Shown here piece after piece: positions 30,525 to 39,544 of a stretch of 64,000 nt of DNA (position 1 is its first letter; every line of letters starts with the position of its first letter). Where the stretch lies: the NCBI GenBank assembly GCA_902141825.1, contig CABFPG010000004.1, positions 186,001-250,000 of the forward strand, written 5' to 3'. This DNA comes from Thalassocella blandensis. GTDB lineage: Bacteria; Pseudomonadota; Gammaproteobacteria; Pseudomonadales; Cellvibrionaceae. The notes beneath the pieces are model-generated. The model worked only from the letters and a program-made list of their open reading frames with translations, ran no database searches and had not been told where the DNA came from. The position numbers and the translations under genes were made by a program.

Positions 30525-31853
30525 ATGACAAACCCTGGCGTCGCACTGCCTAACGACGGGCTGCTGGAACAAGACTTTTACGGTCATCGACTGGCGGCAG
30601 TCAATGCGACCAATCCAGTGATCGCCAATGAGAATATTCTCAATAGCCAGGGCGTACTTCTGGTTGCCAAAGGCAGTGAATTATCACAGGCGAAAGCAGA
30701 AGTCATTGCTCGACATCGCCTCATTAAGCCACTTGAACACAGCGTAGATGTATCTAAAAGCCTGGACGCAAATGGCCTTTACCAAATCCTGGAAAACTAT
30801 ACTGCCTCATTGCCGGGGTTAAAGAACGCTCTCGACAACGAAGAAATCTGGAACAAAATTAAGATTCTTTGCAGCTATTACGAAAGATTCTCCCTTGTAC
30901 GCCAAAAGTTAACTGTACTTTCCAGCCAACTCCCCGACATCTATAACGACAGTTTGTATTCCGCCTTGGCCGGAACCGCTATTGCCATGCAACTTCAATT
31001 GAGCGAAGAAAGCATCAAAGCCATTTTTATCGCCGGACTAATGCATAACTCCGGATATCTCAACCTCAACCCGGAGCTTGAGTACGATGAGAACAGCAAT
31101 GAAAACAACATTACTCGCGAAGTGCAGGCACACCCAATCATTGCAAAGCATTTTTTAGATCAAATTCCCGGACTCACAAAAACTGCTGGCACCGCAGTGG
31201 CGGAACACCATGAAAGAACGGATGGAACCGGGTACCCTAAAAGTAAATTTGGTAGCGATTTGTGTATTGAGGGTCAGATAGTCGGTATGACTGACCGCAT
31301 CATCAACAGTTACAAACGTTGTCTGGATTATGGCGAACATGCGCATCAATTGATTCTGCTGATACTGCAATTGAATGATAACGTTCATTTTGAAGAGGTC
31401 TATAAAGCTGCAGCCCTATTGGTTCGCAAAGGTCCCATGCCGACCAACCCGCCGCAGCAACCACCGAATCCCAAATTGGTATTGGTGCAGGAAGAACGCA
31501 TCCTGGTGAAGTTTGATGCTTCAAAAAAACTGGCGTTTGTTCTAATGAAAAGTACGCGTAACCGCTTTACCAAATCCATTGCATCTATGATTGGACGCCT
31601 GGCAAATTCGATTGTCAGCTCAGGCATGATGCAGGAAGAATACAAGGCCTGGCTAAAAGGTCTTATCGAGCAAGACAATCCAGAGGAACATTTAAACCTC
31701 GTGAAATGCCATGTCATGATGGGTGAAATTGAGCTGCAAATGGATAAACTTCAAGTCATTATGTGGCGCTCGATCGAAAAAATTTCTGATGCCGAAACCA
31801 GCCTAAAAGAAGATTGCATTCTTTCTTACAAGCACATCGAAAGCCTGGGTTAA
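30525..31853 (+). CDS. HD-GYP-like protein with altered metal site
   Basis: 442 residues. The N-terminal part (about 15-75) has ILNSQGVLLVAKGSELSQAKAEVIARHRLIKPLE, a module common before HD domains in gammaproteobacteria. The HD-GYP domain (about 145-300) keeps AHPIIAKHF (H203), AEHHERTDGTGYPK (H228, H229, D233) and GMTDRI. The signature HDIGK is HNSGY (H174, N175), so the metal-binding Asp and the following Lys are lost. HD-GYP proteins hydrolyse cyclic-di-GMP; this one may be a sensor or have changed activity. The C-terminal 140 residues are helical and unfamiliar. It follows the cyclase-domain gene on the same strand. Confidence 0.85.
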   Translation: MTNPGVALPNDGLLEQDFYGHRLAAVNATNPVIANENILNSQGVLLVAKGSELSQAKAEVIARHRLIKPLEHSVDVSKSLDANGLYQILENYTASLPGLKNALDNEEIWNKIKILCSYYERFSLVRQKLTVLSSQLPDIYNDSLYSALAGTAIAMQLQLSEESIKAIFIAGLMHNSGYLNLNPELEYDENSNENNITREVQAHPIIAKHFLDQIPGLTKTAGTAVAEHHERTDGTGYPKSKFGSDLCIEGQIVGMTDRIINSYKRCLDYGEHAHQLILLILQLNDNVHFEEVYKAAALLVRKGPMPTNPPQQPPNPKLVLVQEERILVKFDASKKLAFVLMKSTRNRFTKSIASMIGRLANSIVSSGMMQEEYKAWLKGLIEQDNPEEHLNLVKCHVMMGEIELQMDKLQVIMWRSIEKISDAETSLKEDCILSYKHIESLG

Positions 31854-31911
31854 TATCCGCATTCGCCCTCTTGCTGGCCGGCTATCAACCTTCTTTGCCG
31901 GTTTCTTTACA

Positions 31912-31972
31912 GGTCTCTTTAGAGGTCTTTCAACGAGTCATTCAACGAACCTTTCAACGGGCTCTTCAGAGG
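31912..31972. repeat. 12-bp degenerate tandem array, 5 units
   Basis: Units start at 31912, 31924 (13 bp), 31937, 31949 and 31961: GGTCTCTTTAGA, GGTCTTTCAACGA, GTCATTCAACGA, ACCTTTCAACGG, GCTCTTCAGAGG. Begins about 60 bp after the HD-GYP stop. Looser matches reach left to about 31895. Confidence 0.75.
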
Positions 31973-32069
31973 CTTTGGAACTCCATACTAAAAGTAAAAA
32001 AGTCCAGCAAATTATGCTACATTAGCGCCCTTCCTCAAAGCATACTTGACTTAGAAAAGGCGCTCCATC

Positions 32070-32363
32070 ATGGACAAAACGACTGAAATAGAAGCGGCTG
32101 TTTTTCGTAAACTGCTCGCTCACCTCGATGCCAACAAACAGGTCCAAAATATTGACTTAATGAACCTTGCCAATTTTTGTCGCAACTGTCTGGCAAAATG
32201 GTATGCCGCTGAAGCCAAACAGGTTGGCGAAGAAATTAGTGTAGATGCGGCAAAAGAAATTGTATACGGCATGCCCTACGCAGAATGGAAAGCGAAATAT
32301 CAACAGGAAGCCACACCAGAACAATTGGCAGCGTTTGAAAAAAATAAACCTAGCGCAAAATGA
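32070..32363 (+). CDS. DUF1244 family protein
   Basis: 97 residues matching the conserved proteobacterial DUF1244 family: AAVFRKLLAHLDANKQVQNIDLMNLANFCRNCLAKWY and GMPYAEWKAKYQ. The single CRNC pair is typical. Function is unknown. Small single gene ahead of the MOSC protein gene. Confidence 0.88.
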   Translation: MDKTTEIEAAVFRKLLAHLDANKQVQNIDLMNLANFCRNCLAKWYAAEAKQVGEEISVDAAKEIVYGMPYAEWKAKYQQEATPEQLAAFEKNKPSAK

Positions 32364-32384
32364 TGGGCTAAAGCTCATTAAAAC

Positions 32385-32436
32385 GGGCAATTTAAGCGCG
32401 TAAATTAAGCGGCCGTGTTAACAAGCCAATTTAAGC
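32385..32436. repeat. 13-bp degenerate tandem array, 4 units
   Basis: GGGCAATTTAAGC, GCGTAAATTAAGC, GGCCGTGTTAACA, AGCCAATTTAAGC in exact 13-bp phase, filling most of the 91 bp between the DUF1244 stop and the next ATG. Confidence 0.78.
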
Positions 32437-32454
32437 AGCAACACAAAATCGAAT

Positions 32455-33369
32455 ATGCACCACCGCAAAAGCACTCCCCATAATATGCATGATGAAACCG
32501 AAAAAAAAGTACCATCCGACACCGTCCGCGTTACAGAGCTGACTTTATTTCCAGTCAAATCCTGCGCCGGTATTGCCCTTGAGCAAGCCAGTTTAAATGA
32601 GGCAGGTCTGGAATTCATGGGAATTTATGATCGCTCATGGGCAATATGCAAGCCCAATCAGCACCTGCTCACGCAACGTCAAAACCCACAACTAGCGCTT
32701 ATTACGCCGAGAATCAGCCAAGGTCAGCTGTATCTGTATCACGAGCGTGCCGGAGAAATATTACTGCCCGCCATCAACACCTTGGAACAGGCCACCACCA
32801 CGGCATTGTGGAAAGACTTCTGCCCTGCCCTGCAAGCACCGGAAGCCGTGAATCAGTGGCTTCGGCAGGCTTTGAATACCCAGGAAGAACTTTCACTGGT
32901 GGCCATTGACACGAAAAAACCACGGGATTTTATTCACCCTACACGATTTGACGTAAACACAAACTATTTTTCGGATGCGGCGCCATTTCTGATCACAAAC
33001 CAGAGCTCCCTGACAGCCCTGAATCAAGCGCTACAGGATAAACAGGAACCTTCCATTGACATGCGCCGGTTCCGCAGCAACATCAACATAGAGGGCTTGC
33101 CCGCTTTTACAGAACACCAGGTACAAGCCCTGCATCATGAGCGCTACAGCCTTGGTCTGGTCGACCACTGTCAACGGTGCATTATGACCACAGTAGACCC
33201 CGACAAAGGTGAATTCTCAGACAACAGAGAGCCTTTTATGACCATCCCACAGCTCAACGGGATGCCCAATAAACCCAAAGCACCCGCGTTTGGCGTCAAT
33301 GCACGTTTAGCAATACCTGGGCGCCATTCGATCAACGTGGGTGACATATTGAATACAGAGTGGCAATAA
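32455..33369 (+). CDS. MOSC domain protein with N-terminal beta-barrel
   Basis: 304 residues. The N-terminal MOSC_N barrel (about 20-110) has VTELTLFPVKSCAGIALEQASLNEAGLEFMGIYDRSWAI. The MOSC domain (about 140-300) has DVNTNYFSDAAPFLITNQSSL, MRRFRSNINIEG and DHCQRCIMTTVDPD. MOSC proteins handle molybdenum-cofactor-bound sulfur (as in YcbX and mARC); CQRC carries the expected conserved Cys. YcbX-type proteins usually add a C-terminal ferredoxin domain, which is absent here. The ATG at 32485 is an alternative start. Confidence 0.88.
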   Translation: MHHRKSTPHNMHDETEKKVPSDTVRVTELTLFPVKSCAGIALEQASLNEAGLEFMGIYDRSWAICKPNQHLLTQRQNPQLALITPRISQGQLYLYHERAGEILLPAINTLEQATTTALWKDFCPALQAPEAVNQWLRQALNTQEELSLVAIDTKKPRDFIHPTRFDVNTNYFSDAAPFLITNQSSLTALNQALQDKQEPSIDMRRFRSNINIEGLPAFTEHQVQALHHERYSLGLVDHCQRCIMTTVDPDKGEFSDNREPFMTIPQLNGMPNKPKAPAFGVNARLAIPGRHSINVGDILNTEWQ

Positions 33370-33552
33370 TTTCAGCTAAAACTGTTTTATTTTTGCACAA
33401 AACGAGAGAAACCATCACTTTTACCACCCAGTGAAGCATTCCCCTCTTTTATGATTGTGCGATAATTGTCATACGCATTGATCTGACCAAACCAGAAACT
33501 AGCCAGCGACGTAGAAAAATCACCCCAGCAGTAAAACCGGCCAAAGTACAAT

Positions 33553-36500
33553 ATGATCCCTAAACTGAAACAGCTTTCACCAGTTCAACAACATTATCTG
33601 GATTTTTTAGACGCCCTCAAAAACACGGCGTTTAAGGGGGACATCAGCCCTGACTATGCCAACCGAACGGTCTTGGCTACAGACAATTCGATTTACCAGG
33701 TGTTGCCTCAAGGCATTATCTACCCGGCCGACAGTAACGATCTCATCCTATTATGCCAACTGGTTAATAAGCCCGAGTATCATGACATCGTTATCTCACC
33801 AAGAGGTGGCGGTACCGGTACCAACGGACAGTCGTTAACCGATGGTATCGTGGTCGATGTTTCCAAACATATGAACAATATTTTGGAGATAAACATCAAG
33901 GAAAAATGGGTGCGAGTGGAAGCTGGCGTTGTAAAAGATCAGTTGAATGCAGCATTAAAACCCCACGGTCTGTTTTTCGCTCCAGAGCTTTCCACCAGCA
34001 ATCGGGCCACTATTGGCGGTATGATTAATACTGACGCTTCGGGCCAGGGTTCTTGTGTTTACGGCAAAACCCGAGACCATGTATTGGAGCTGCAGACGGT
34101 TCTGGTAGACGGCTCCGTTATCAAATCTCACGCCATGAACGACATTGAATTTTCGGCCATGTCGCACCAACAAGACAAAGTCGGCCTGATTCATCGAGTC
34201 ATCGATAATATTTATAAAGAAAACCGCACGCTGATTGAAGAGACCTTTCCTCCGCTAAATCGCTGCCTGACCGGGTATGACCTTGCACATATTCGCGATG
34301 AAAAGGCCCAGTTTAATTTAAACAATGTGATATGCGGCAGCGAAGGTACACTCGGTTTCGTCTGCGAAGCCAAATTGAACGTGCTGGAAATACCACGGTT
34401 AAGTGCTCTGGTCGTTGTTAAGTACAAAGAGTTTCAAGACTCGCTGCGTGATGCAACAGAATTAATGAAGGTACACCCCACCTCCATCGAAACCATCGAT
34501 TCAAAAGTACTTAATCTTGCGATGGGTGATTTTATCTGGAACCAAGTAGAAGAATTTTTTGATGGTTCCGAAGAAACGCCGGTACAAGGCATCAATCTCG
34601 TAGAGTTCACCGCAAATACCGAAGCAGAACTGCGCGAAAAAATCGACACGTTGAAAAACAAGCTGGCCAGCCACACTACCAATGGCGAGCATCAAATCGA
34701 ACGGTTGGGCTTTTCCCTTGCCTGGGGGCATGATGCGGTAAACCGCATATGGGCAATGCGCAAACGAGCTGTAGGTCTGCTCGGCAATAGTAAAGGAGAA
34801 GCGCGCCCCGTTCCTTTTGTAGAAGACACCGCCGTACCGCCAGAGCACCTTGCCGATTTTATCCTGGAATTTCGTGAAATTCTGGATGCGTATCAGCTTG
34901 AATATGGAATGTTTGGCCACGTGGATGCCGGCGTACTCCATGTAAGACCCGCATTAGACATGAAAAACCCGGCGCACGAAAAAATCGCCTGGGAAATTTC
35001 CGACCGGGTGGCCGAATTGACCTATCAATATCATGGCCTGCTTTGGGGTGAGCACGGCAAAGGTGTGCGCTCCGAATATGCGCCGCAATTTTTTGGCAAA
35101 CTCTACCCGCAACTGCAACGTATTAAATCGGTGTTTGACCCCTATAATCAGTTAAACCCAGGAAAAATAGCCACACCGAGTGATGAGCATGCTTTGCTAA
35201 AAATCGACGAGGTGACAACGCGCGGCCAATTGGACCGTGAAATCCCGGTCAAGATCTGGGAGGAGTTTAGTGATGCGGTTTACTGTAATGGCAATGGCGC
35301 TTGTTTTAATTGGAATACGCAGGATGCCATGTGTCCCTCCTGGAAAGCCACCAGAGAACGGATTCATAGCCCCAAGGGGCGTGCCTCACTGATTCGTGAA
35401 TGGATTAAACACATCGCAAAAAGTGATGAGAACTGGGAGAAGTCCTTTACCACTAAAGGTTTCTGGGGCAGGCTCAATGACTTGCCAGAAGTTTTTCGCA
35501 GCTCAAGAGCCAAACGTCGTGGCGAATACGATTTCTCTCATGAAGTGTACGATTCCATGGCAGGCTGCCTCGCATGTAAATCCTGCGCGGGGCAGTGCCC
35601 CATCAAAGTCAATGTACCGGAGTTTCGCAGCCAGTTTCTAGAGCTCTACCATACGCGTTACCTGCGCCCACTGAAGGACTATCTGGTTGCCTCACTGGAA
35701 ACAATGCTCCCATGGTGCGCAAAATTTCCCAGGCTTTATAACGGCGTCATGCAACTTCCCCCAGTGAAATTTCTGTTGGACAAGGTCGTTGGCTTTGTAG
35801 ATGGCCCAAGTCTTAGCGGTATTGCACTGTCCGGTCATACCGACATTGAATTCGCCACACCAGAACGGCTGAATAAACTGAACGAAGAACAGCGTCGTAA
35901 AACTCTGGTTCTGGTACAGGATGCGTTCACCAGTTATTTTGAAACTCAACTGATTTTGGACACTGTCAGCCTTCTCAGACAACTGGGGTTTACCCCCCTG
36001 CTCGCGCCTTTTAAAGCAAATGGCAAACCCCTACACGTGCATGGCTTTTTACAAAAATTTCGAAAAACCGCGCAACAAAATGCCACGATGCTAAACAGCT
36101 TAGGGGACACAGGTGTAGCTCTGGTCGGCATCGACCCTTCGATGACTTTGACCTATCGTAGTGAGTATCAAAAATATTTACCAGACTCACGCATTCCCAC
36201 CGTTCATCTGCTACAGGACTGGCTGGTACAAAATCTGGTGCATAGCGAACTGCCTGCCATTTCAGCTGCCCGTTTCAAACTTATGCCGCACTGTACGGAA
36301 AAAACGAATGCCGGTAACGCCGTGAAAAACTGGCAAAAGGTGTTTGAAGGATTTGGTCATCAACTCGATGTCGTAGATGTGGGTTGTTGTGGAATGTCAG
36401 GCACTTATGGTCATGAAAGCCGGAACAAGGAAAACTCCAAAAAGATTTACGAACTCAGCTGGCGTGACCCTATCGCCCGCTACGGCGACCAAAATCAATT

Positions 36501-36600
36501 AGTTGCCACGGGATTCTCTTGTCGCAGTCAGGTGAAACGAGAAGATAAAAAGCAGATACCTCACCCTGTCCAAGCATTATTGCAAACGCTAAACACCTAA
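33553..36600 (+). CDS. ydiJ: YdiJ-type FAD/Fe-S dehydrogenase (D-2-hydroxyglutarate dehydrogenase type)
   Basis: 1015 residues, the length of E. coli YdiJ. The FAD-binding PCMH domain has SPRGGGTGTNGQS (about 82-94), STSNRATIGGMINTDASGQGS and NVICGSEGTLGFV. The FAD-oxidase C-terminal domain ends near VRSEYAPQFFGKLYPQL. The Fe-S half has a CxxCxxCxxxCP motif (CLACKSCAGQCP, about 675-686) plus an upstream Cys cluster, and the CCG-type motif VGCCGMSGTYGHE near 955-967. YdiJ oxidises D-2-hydroxyglutarate to 2-oxoglutarate, passing electrons through Fe-S centres. Functional transfer from E. coli is inference. Followed by a strong hairpin. Confidence 0.9.
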   Translation: MIPKLKQLSPVQQHYLDFLDALKNTAFKGDISPDYANRTVLATDNSIYQVLPQGIIYPADSNDLILLCQLVNKPEYHDIVISPRGGGTGTNGQSLTDGIVVDVSKHMNNILEINIKEKWVRVEAGVVKDQLNAALKPHGLFFAPELSTSNRATIGGMINTDASGQGSCVYGKTRDHVLELQTVLVDGSVIKSHAMNDIEFSAMSHQQDKVGLIHRVIDNIYKENRTLIEETFPPLNRCLTGYDLAHIRDEKAQFNLNNVICGSEGTLGFVCEAKLNVLEIPRLSALVVVKYKEFQDSLRDATELMKVHPTSIETIDSKVLNLAMGDFIWNQVEEFFDGSEETPVQGINLVEFTANTEAELREKIDTLKNKLASHTTNGEHQIERLGFSLAWGHDAVNRIWAMRKRAVGLLGNSKGEARPVPFVEDTAVPPEHLADFILEFREILDAYQLEYGMFGHVDAGVLHVRPALDMKNPAHEKIAWEISDRVAELTYQYHGLLWGEHGKGVRSEYAPQFFGKLYPQLQRIKSVFDPYNQLNPGKIATPSDEHALLKIDEVTTRGQLDREIPVKIWEEFSDAVYCNGNGACFNWNTQDAMCPSWKATRERIHSPKGRASLIREWIKHIAKSDENWEKSFTTKGFWGRLNDLPEVFRSSRAKRRGEYDFSHEVYDSMAGCLACKSCAGQCPIKVNVPEFRSQFLELYHTRYLRPLKDYLVASLETMLPWCAKFPRLYNGVMQLPPVKFLLDKVVGFVDGPSLSGIALSGHTDIEFATPERLNKLNEEQRRKTLVLVQDAFTSYFETQLILDTVSLLRQLGFTPLLAPFKANGKPLHVHGFLQKFRKTAQQNATMLNSLGDTGVALVGIDPSMTLTYRSEYQKYLPDSRIPTVHLLQDWLVQNLVHSELPAISAARFKLMPHCTEKTNAGNAVKNWQKVFEGFGHQLDVVDVGCCGMSGTYGHESRNKENSKKIYELSWRDPIARYGDQNQLVATGFSCRSQVKREDKKQIPHPVQALLQTLNT

Positions 36601-36646
36601 TAAGTTTGCAGCCATTTAGAAAGTCCGAGACATCTGCTTCAATACT

Positions 36647-36683
36647 ACAGGTATAGCGTGTAAGAACAACACGCTATACCTGT
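36647..36683 (+). terminator. Strong hairpin after ydiJ
   Basis: ACAGGTATAGCGTGT (36647-36661) pairs perfectly with 36669-36683 around a 7-nt loop, then CATTTAATTT. Fifteen pairs make a very stable stem; the T-run is weak. Confidence 0.7.
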
Positions 36684-36705
36684 CATTTAATTTACGATGG
36701 CGGGT

Positions 36706-36748
36706 TGCTGAGATATTGCGATGCTGAGCTATTCCAATGCTAAGATCG
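36706..36748. repeat. 16-bp degenerate repeat, 2.7 units
   Basis: TGCTGAGATATTGCGA, TGCTGAGCTATTCCAA, then TGCTAAGATCG. Lies just beyond the ydiJ terminator. Confidence 0.6.
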
Positions 36749-36832
36749 CGGGGAAAGCACAGGCTAAACAGCCAAGAACTTCCTGCGGGCCGAACGGAAT
36801 CTGATAGACAATAGTCGGCTTAGTTGTTCACA

Positions 36833-37405
36833 CTAGAATCGATAAAAGAACTTAACACCGGGATTGAAACCATTCACAAAATCATCTCCCTGCCCGGAGT
36901 CATAGGCTAACTCCATGTAGTACTTGCCATCAAGTGCCAGCCCCATACGAGAATTTTCTCCAAACTGGTACCGCAAACTGGTGCCGAAGATGTATCCGTT
37001 CGCTTTTTTTAACCAGTCGTACTGTGCAACTCCTGCATAAAATTCCGCAGTAAAATGCTGTGAAACCAACAGCTGAAAATTGACAGGTCGAAAACTCAAT
37101 ATTCTGCCTGACCCTGGCAACTCTTCGTCGCGACCTTGCGGCGAGCTAATTTCTATTGCTGCACCCCACGCGGTTTTCTCGCTGGATTTGCGATACGCCG
37201 CTATCGACAGGTTTAAAGCCTGACTATCGTCCACCCAGACTATTGGGGCATTACGCGGAGAAATTTCCAAATCATAACTATGTGCACCGACACCCACTTC
37301 AAAAAACGAAGCAGCGCTTACGCCACCTGCGACTAACAAACTCACGGTTACAAACGCAGCCTTAACCACAGAGCAAAATGAAAAAAATTGATCGTTGCGA
37401 TACAT
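36833..37405 (-). CDS. Small outer-membrane barrel-like protein
   Basis: 190 residues: signal peptide to about residue 32 (LLVAGGVSAA), then amphipathic strands with aromatic girdle residues (FQLLVSQHFTAEFYAGVAQYDW; RMGLALDGKYYMELAYD) and a C-terminal FFYRF, the usual outer-membrane insertion signal. Fits a small 8-strand barrel. No catalytic signature (e.g. PagL) seen. Same strand as the wzi-like gene, 138 bp downstream. Confidence 0.7.
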   Translation of the reverse strand: MYRNDQFFSFCSVVKAAFVTVSLLVAGGVSAASFFEVGVGAHSYDLEISPRNAPIVWVDDSQALNLSIAAYRKSSEKTAWGAAIEISSPQGRDEELPGSGRILSFRPVNFQLLVSQHFTAEFYAGVAQYDWLKKANGYIFGTSLRYQFGENSRMGLALDGKYYMELAYDSGQGDDFVNGFNPGVKFFYRF

Positions 37406-37413
37406 CTCTACTG

Positions 37414-37446
37414 TTTCCTTTTGCCTTTCTTTTGACTTTCTTTTGC
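37414..37446. repeat. 11-bp tandem repeat, 3 units
   Basis: TTCCTTTTGCC, TTTCTTTTGAC, TTTCTTTTGCC in phase, immediately upstream of the small barrel gene. On the minus strand the last unit provides AAAAGGAAA, which may act as its ribosome binding site. Confidence 0.75.
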
Positions 37447-37499
37447 CTTAAACAAAGCGGGCAGATTATGGTTATTTTTCGCGGATTACTTTAGCTGGT

Positions 37500-37556
37500 T
37501 TTTTCCAAGTGGCTATTTCCAGATGGCCATTACCTAGCAGATGTTACCAGGTGCCT
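37500..37556. repeat. Loose 14-bp repeat running over the wzi-like stop codon
   Basis: Four segments share TTxCC(A/T)..TGGC: TTTTCCAAGTGGCTA, TTTCCAGATGGCCA, TTACCTAGCAGATG and TTACCAGGTGCC. The last includes the stop codon (37544-37546) and last residues of the gene. Degenerate; weaker than the other arrays. Confidence 0.4.
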
Positions 37557-38983
37557 TTAATACTGAACTGGGCAAAGTCGTTACCAAAATTGTCTTGTCC
37601 CCAGAACGCGCCAGCCGTCACAGAATGAGATTTCGTTGGCAAGGTATAGCGTAACTCATAATATGTCGCATCCTGATAAATATCACTTTCAATGCCCACA
37701 ATTTCGGCACTTGCGTCATAATGGTGGCTGGTGCGAACTAACACTTCCATCACATGGTCCCAGGGTAACTGCCATGTAAGATCCAGATAATGGCTGTTAC
37801 CTTCAATTGCGGTACTATTCTCGCGCTGCACCTGCATAGCCCAATGCCCCATAACTACGCCTTCATTGACATAGCCACCATATTGGTAAATATGATTGGA
37901 GTACCAGGCATCTTGCCAATCAGAGTATTCGTAGGTCAACGATAGTGAATCACTGAAAAAATAGGGGAAAAATAAACCGGCATTAAATGCACTGTTACCC
38001 AGTAAATGATTTTGACTTTTACTGGTGTCTTCGCCCGCAAATTCGATCGATACGGAGAATGGCAATGGGCCATCAAAATTTATTTTACTTTGTAATGAGG
38101 CAATCTGGTTTCCGGACTCTTCATCAACACCATTTTCGCCCTGGGCATTGTCCGCTTCGCCGGGATCAAAAAAAGCATTGAATAAGGTTTTTAAACTTAC
38201 GGGCCGCTCTCCCCCACCAAACTGCATCACGCGAGAAGCCCCTAAGGTAAACCACTCCGTAGGTTGAACACTCAAATGCGCACCAAGTAAATAAGGGCGC
38301 TCTTTGTCAGACCAGGTACCATTATATTGAACAAACTGTCTAGAAGTTCGGGCAACAAAACCTTCGTAGCTCCAACGCATGCCAAAGATCTCGATGGGTA
38401 AAGTATTGCCAAGGGAAATCGAAGGGAAGGATTGTGCCTGCGTACTCAGTACTTGTGCAGAGCCCTGCATTGGTGACCACCAAAAATCGCGATAACCAAT
38501 GTTCAATTGCGCCCAATCAGTCCCTAGTGCGATATGACTTCCCGACGCCTGTTCAAAATTATCAGACACCTGAGCACCTAAATAAATGCCGTACCAATCT
38601 GCCACCTGCCAGTGCGCACGCAGCTGCGCCATTGCGCTATACGAGGTATTTTCACCCCGGCTATTGGGGATGTCGATGTCTGAATCAGAATCCGCCACAG
38701 TGACACTGGCATGGGTAATTGCCGCGTGTGCAGTATAAGGCTCGAGAGCCACACTCAAACGACCATAAAGCGCGTGATGTGTGTTTCGAATTTTATCCAT
38801 ATAAAGATAAATCGTCGCCAGACTATAAGGCTTGTTCAAATTCGGGATACCGGCAACCACGGCCAATCGTTCAACTTCTTTTTCCAGAATTGGCGATACA
38901 TTCATCGGCAGAAAAGGCGAGACGCCACTGGCGAACACGCTGGAACACAACCCCAGAAGAAAAAAAAGCAAACTTATGCGCAT
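37544..38983 (-). CDS. Wzi-family capsule assembly outer-membrane protein
   Basis: 479 residues from ATG 38983, where the signal peptide MRISLLFFLLGLCSSVFA begins; a longer GTG reading adds 7 residues. Wzi-family landmarks are the helix after the signal (SPILEKEVERLAVVAGIPNLNKPYS), GYRDFWWSPMQGSAQVLSTQAQSFPSISL (about 160-190) and MRWSYEGFVAR. Alternating strands follow to a C-terminal Trp (IKGTW). Wzi is an 18-strand barrel lectin anchoring capsule. No capsule export genes are in view, so the partner polysaccharide is unknown. Confidence 0.85.
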   Translation of the reverse strand: MRISLLFFLLGLCSSVFASGVSPFLPMNVSPILEKEVERLAVVAGIPNLNKPYSLATIYLYMDKIRNTHHALYGRLSVALEPYTAHAAITHASVTVADSDSDIDIPNSRGENTSYSAMAQLRAHWQVADWYGIYLGAQVSDNFEQASGSHIALGTDWAQLNIGYRDFWWSPMQGSAQVLSTQAQSFPSISLGNTLPIEIFGMRWSYEGFVARTSRQFVQYNGTWSDKERPYLLGAHLSVQPTEWFTLGASRVMQFGGGERPVSLKTLFNAFFDPGEADNAQGENGVDEESGNQIASLQSKINFDGPLPFSVSIEFAGEDTSKSQNHLLGNSAFNAGLFFPYFFSDSLSLTYEYSDWQDAWYSNHIYQYGGYVNEGVVMGHWAMQVQRENSTAIEGNSHYLDLTWQLPWDHVMEVLVRTSHHYDASAEIVGIESDIYQDATYYELRYTLPTKSHSVTAGAFWGQDNFGNDFAQFSIKGTW

Positions 38984-39238
38984 GAAGTGAGCAAAAAATA
39001 CCACAATGAATAATTTCCGTTTAATGAATGGATGCTGGCCAAGACGCGGTATTATACGGACTTTACCTACCAGTAAAAGAGCGTTACACAGAGATAACGG
39101 TCGATATTCGTTAATATTTGTTTTTTAATTCCGCACAAATATCAATCAAATCAAAATTGAACAAAATTCACTCGATCACTACAACAGGTTTTACGAATAA
39201 AGCAATGATTGAAAAACATGAAAGAGCCCAGGCTTATG

Positions 39239-39294
39239 AAGAAGTACTTATCAAGAAGTACTTAAGAAGAGCCACTTAAGAAAAAGCACTTAAG
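39239..39294. repeat. 14-bp tandem array, 4 units
   Basis: AAGAAGTACTTATC, AAGAAGTACTTAAG, AAGAGCCACTTAAG, AAAAAGCACTTAAG in exact phase. Each carries a half-palindrome (ACTTAAG). One of the cleanest arrays in the window. Confidence 0.88.
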
Positions 39295-39463
39295 TAAACC
39301 CCCGCAAACGGAACCGAACGGACTCAGAAGAAAATACAGGAAAAGAAGATGCCGATAAAAAGGGCTTGAAATGTGTTTGGAAGGTGTTTTAGAGCAGCTT
39401 GAAAGATACCCTTTATAAAACATCTGACAAGCTGATACCCAGAATAAAAGTTTAACCTCACAA

Positions 39464-39490
39464 GCCTGCCTGTATATCTAACAGGCAGGC
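39464..39490 (-). terminator. Hairpin after pntB
   Basis: GCCTGCCTGT and ACAGGCAGGC pair perfectly (10 bp) around a 7-nt loop, 55 bp past the pntB stop. The following minus-strand tract is only moderately T-rich. Confidence 0.6.
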
Positions 39491-39544
39491 AGTAAGATCT
39501 AAAAATCAACCATCTGCATTAGCCACTAAAACCAGCTAAGCGCG

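Larger units (their letters stand above)
39005..39544. other. Spacer between wzi-like gene and pntB
   Basis: 540 bp with no supported gene. Contains the 14-bp array at 39239-39294 and the hairpin at 39464-39490. The part 39300-39360 is A-rich without clear units. Confidence 0.5.

Noticed and set aside
37544-38983. Capsule locus suggested by Wzi-family protein
   Set aside because: No wza/wzc/wzx/wzy or glycosyltransferase genes flank it; neighbours are a small barrel protein and transhydrogenase.
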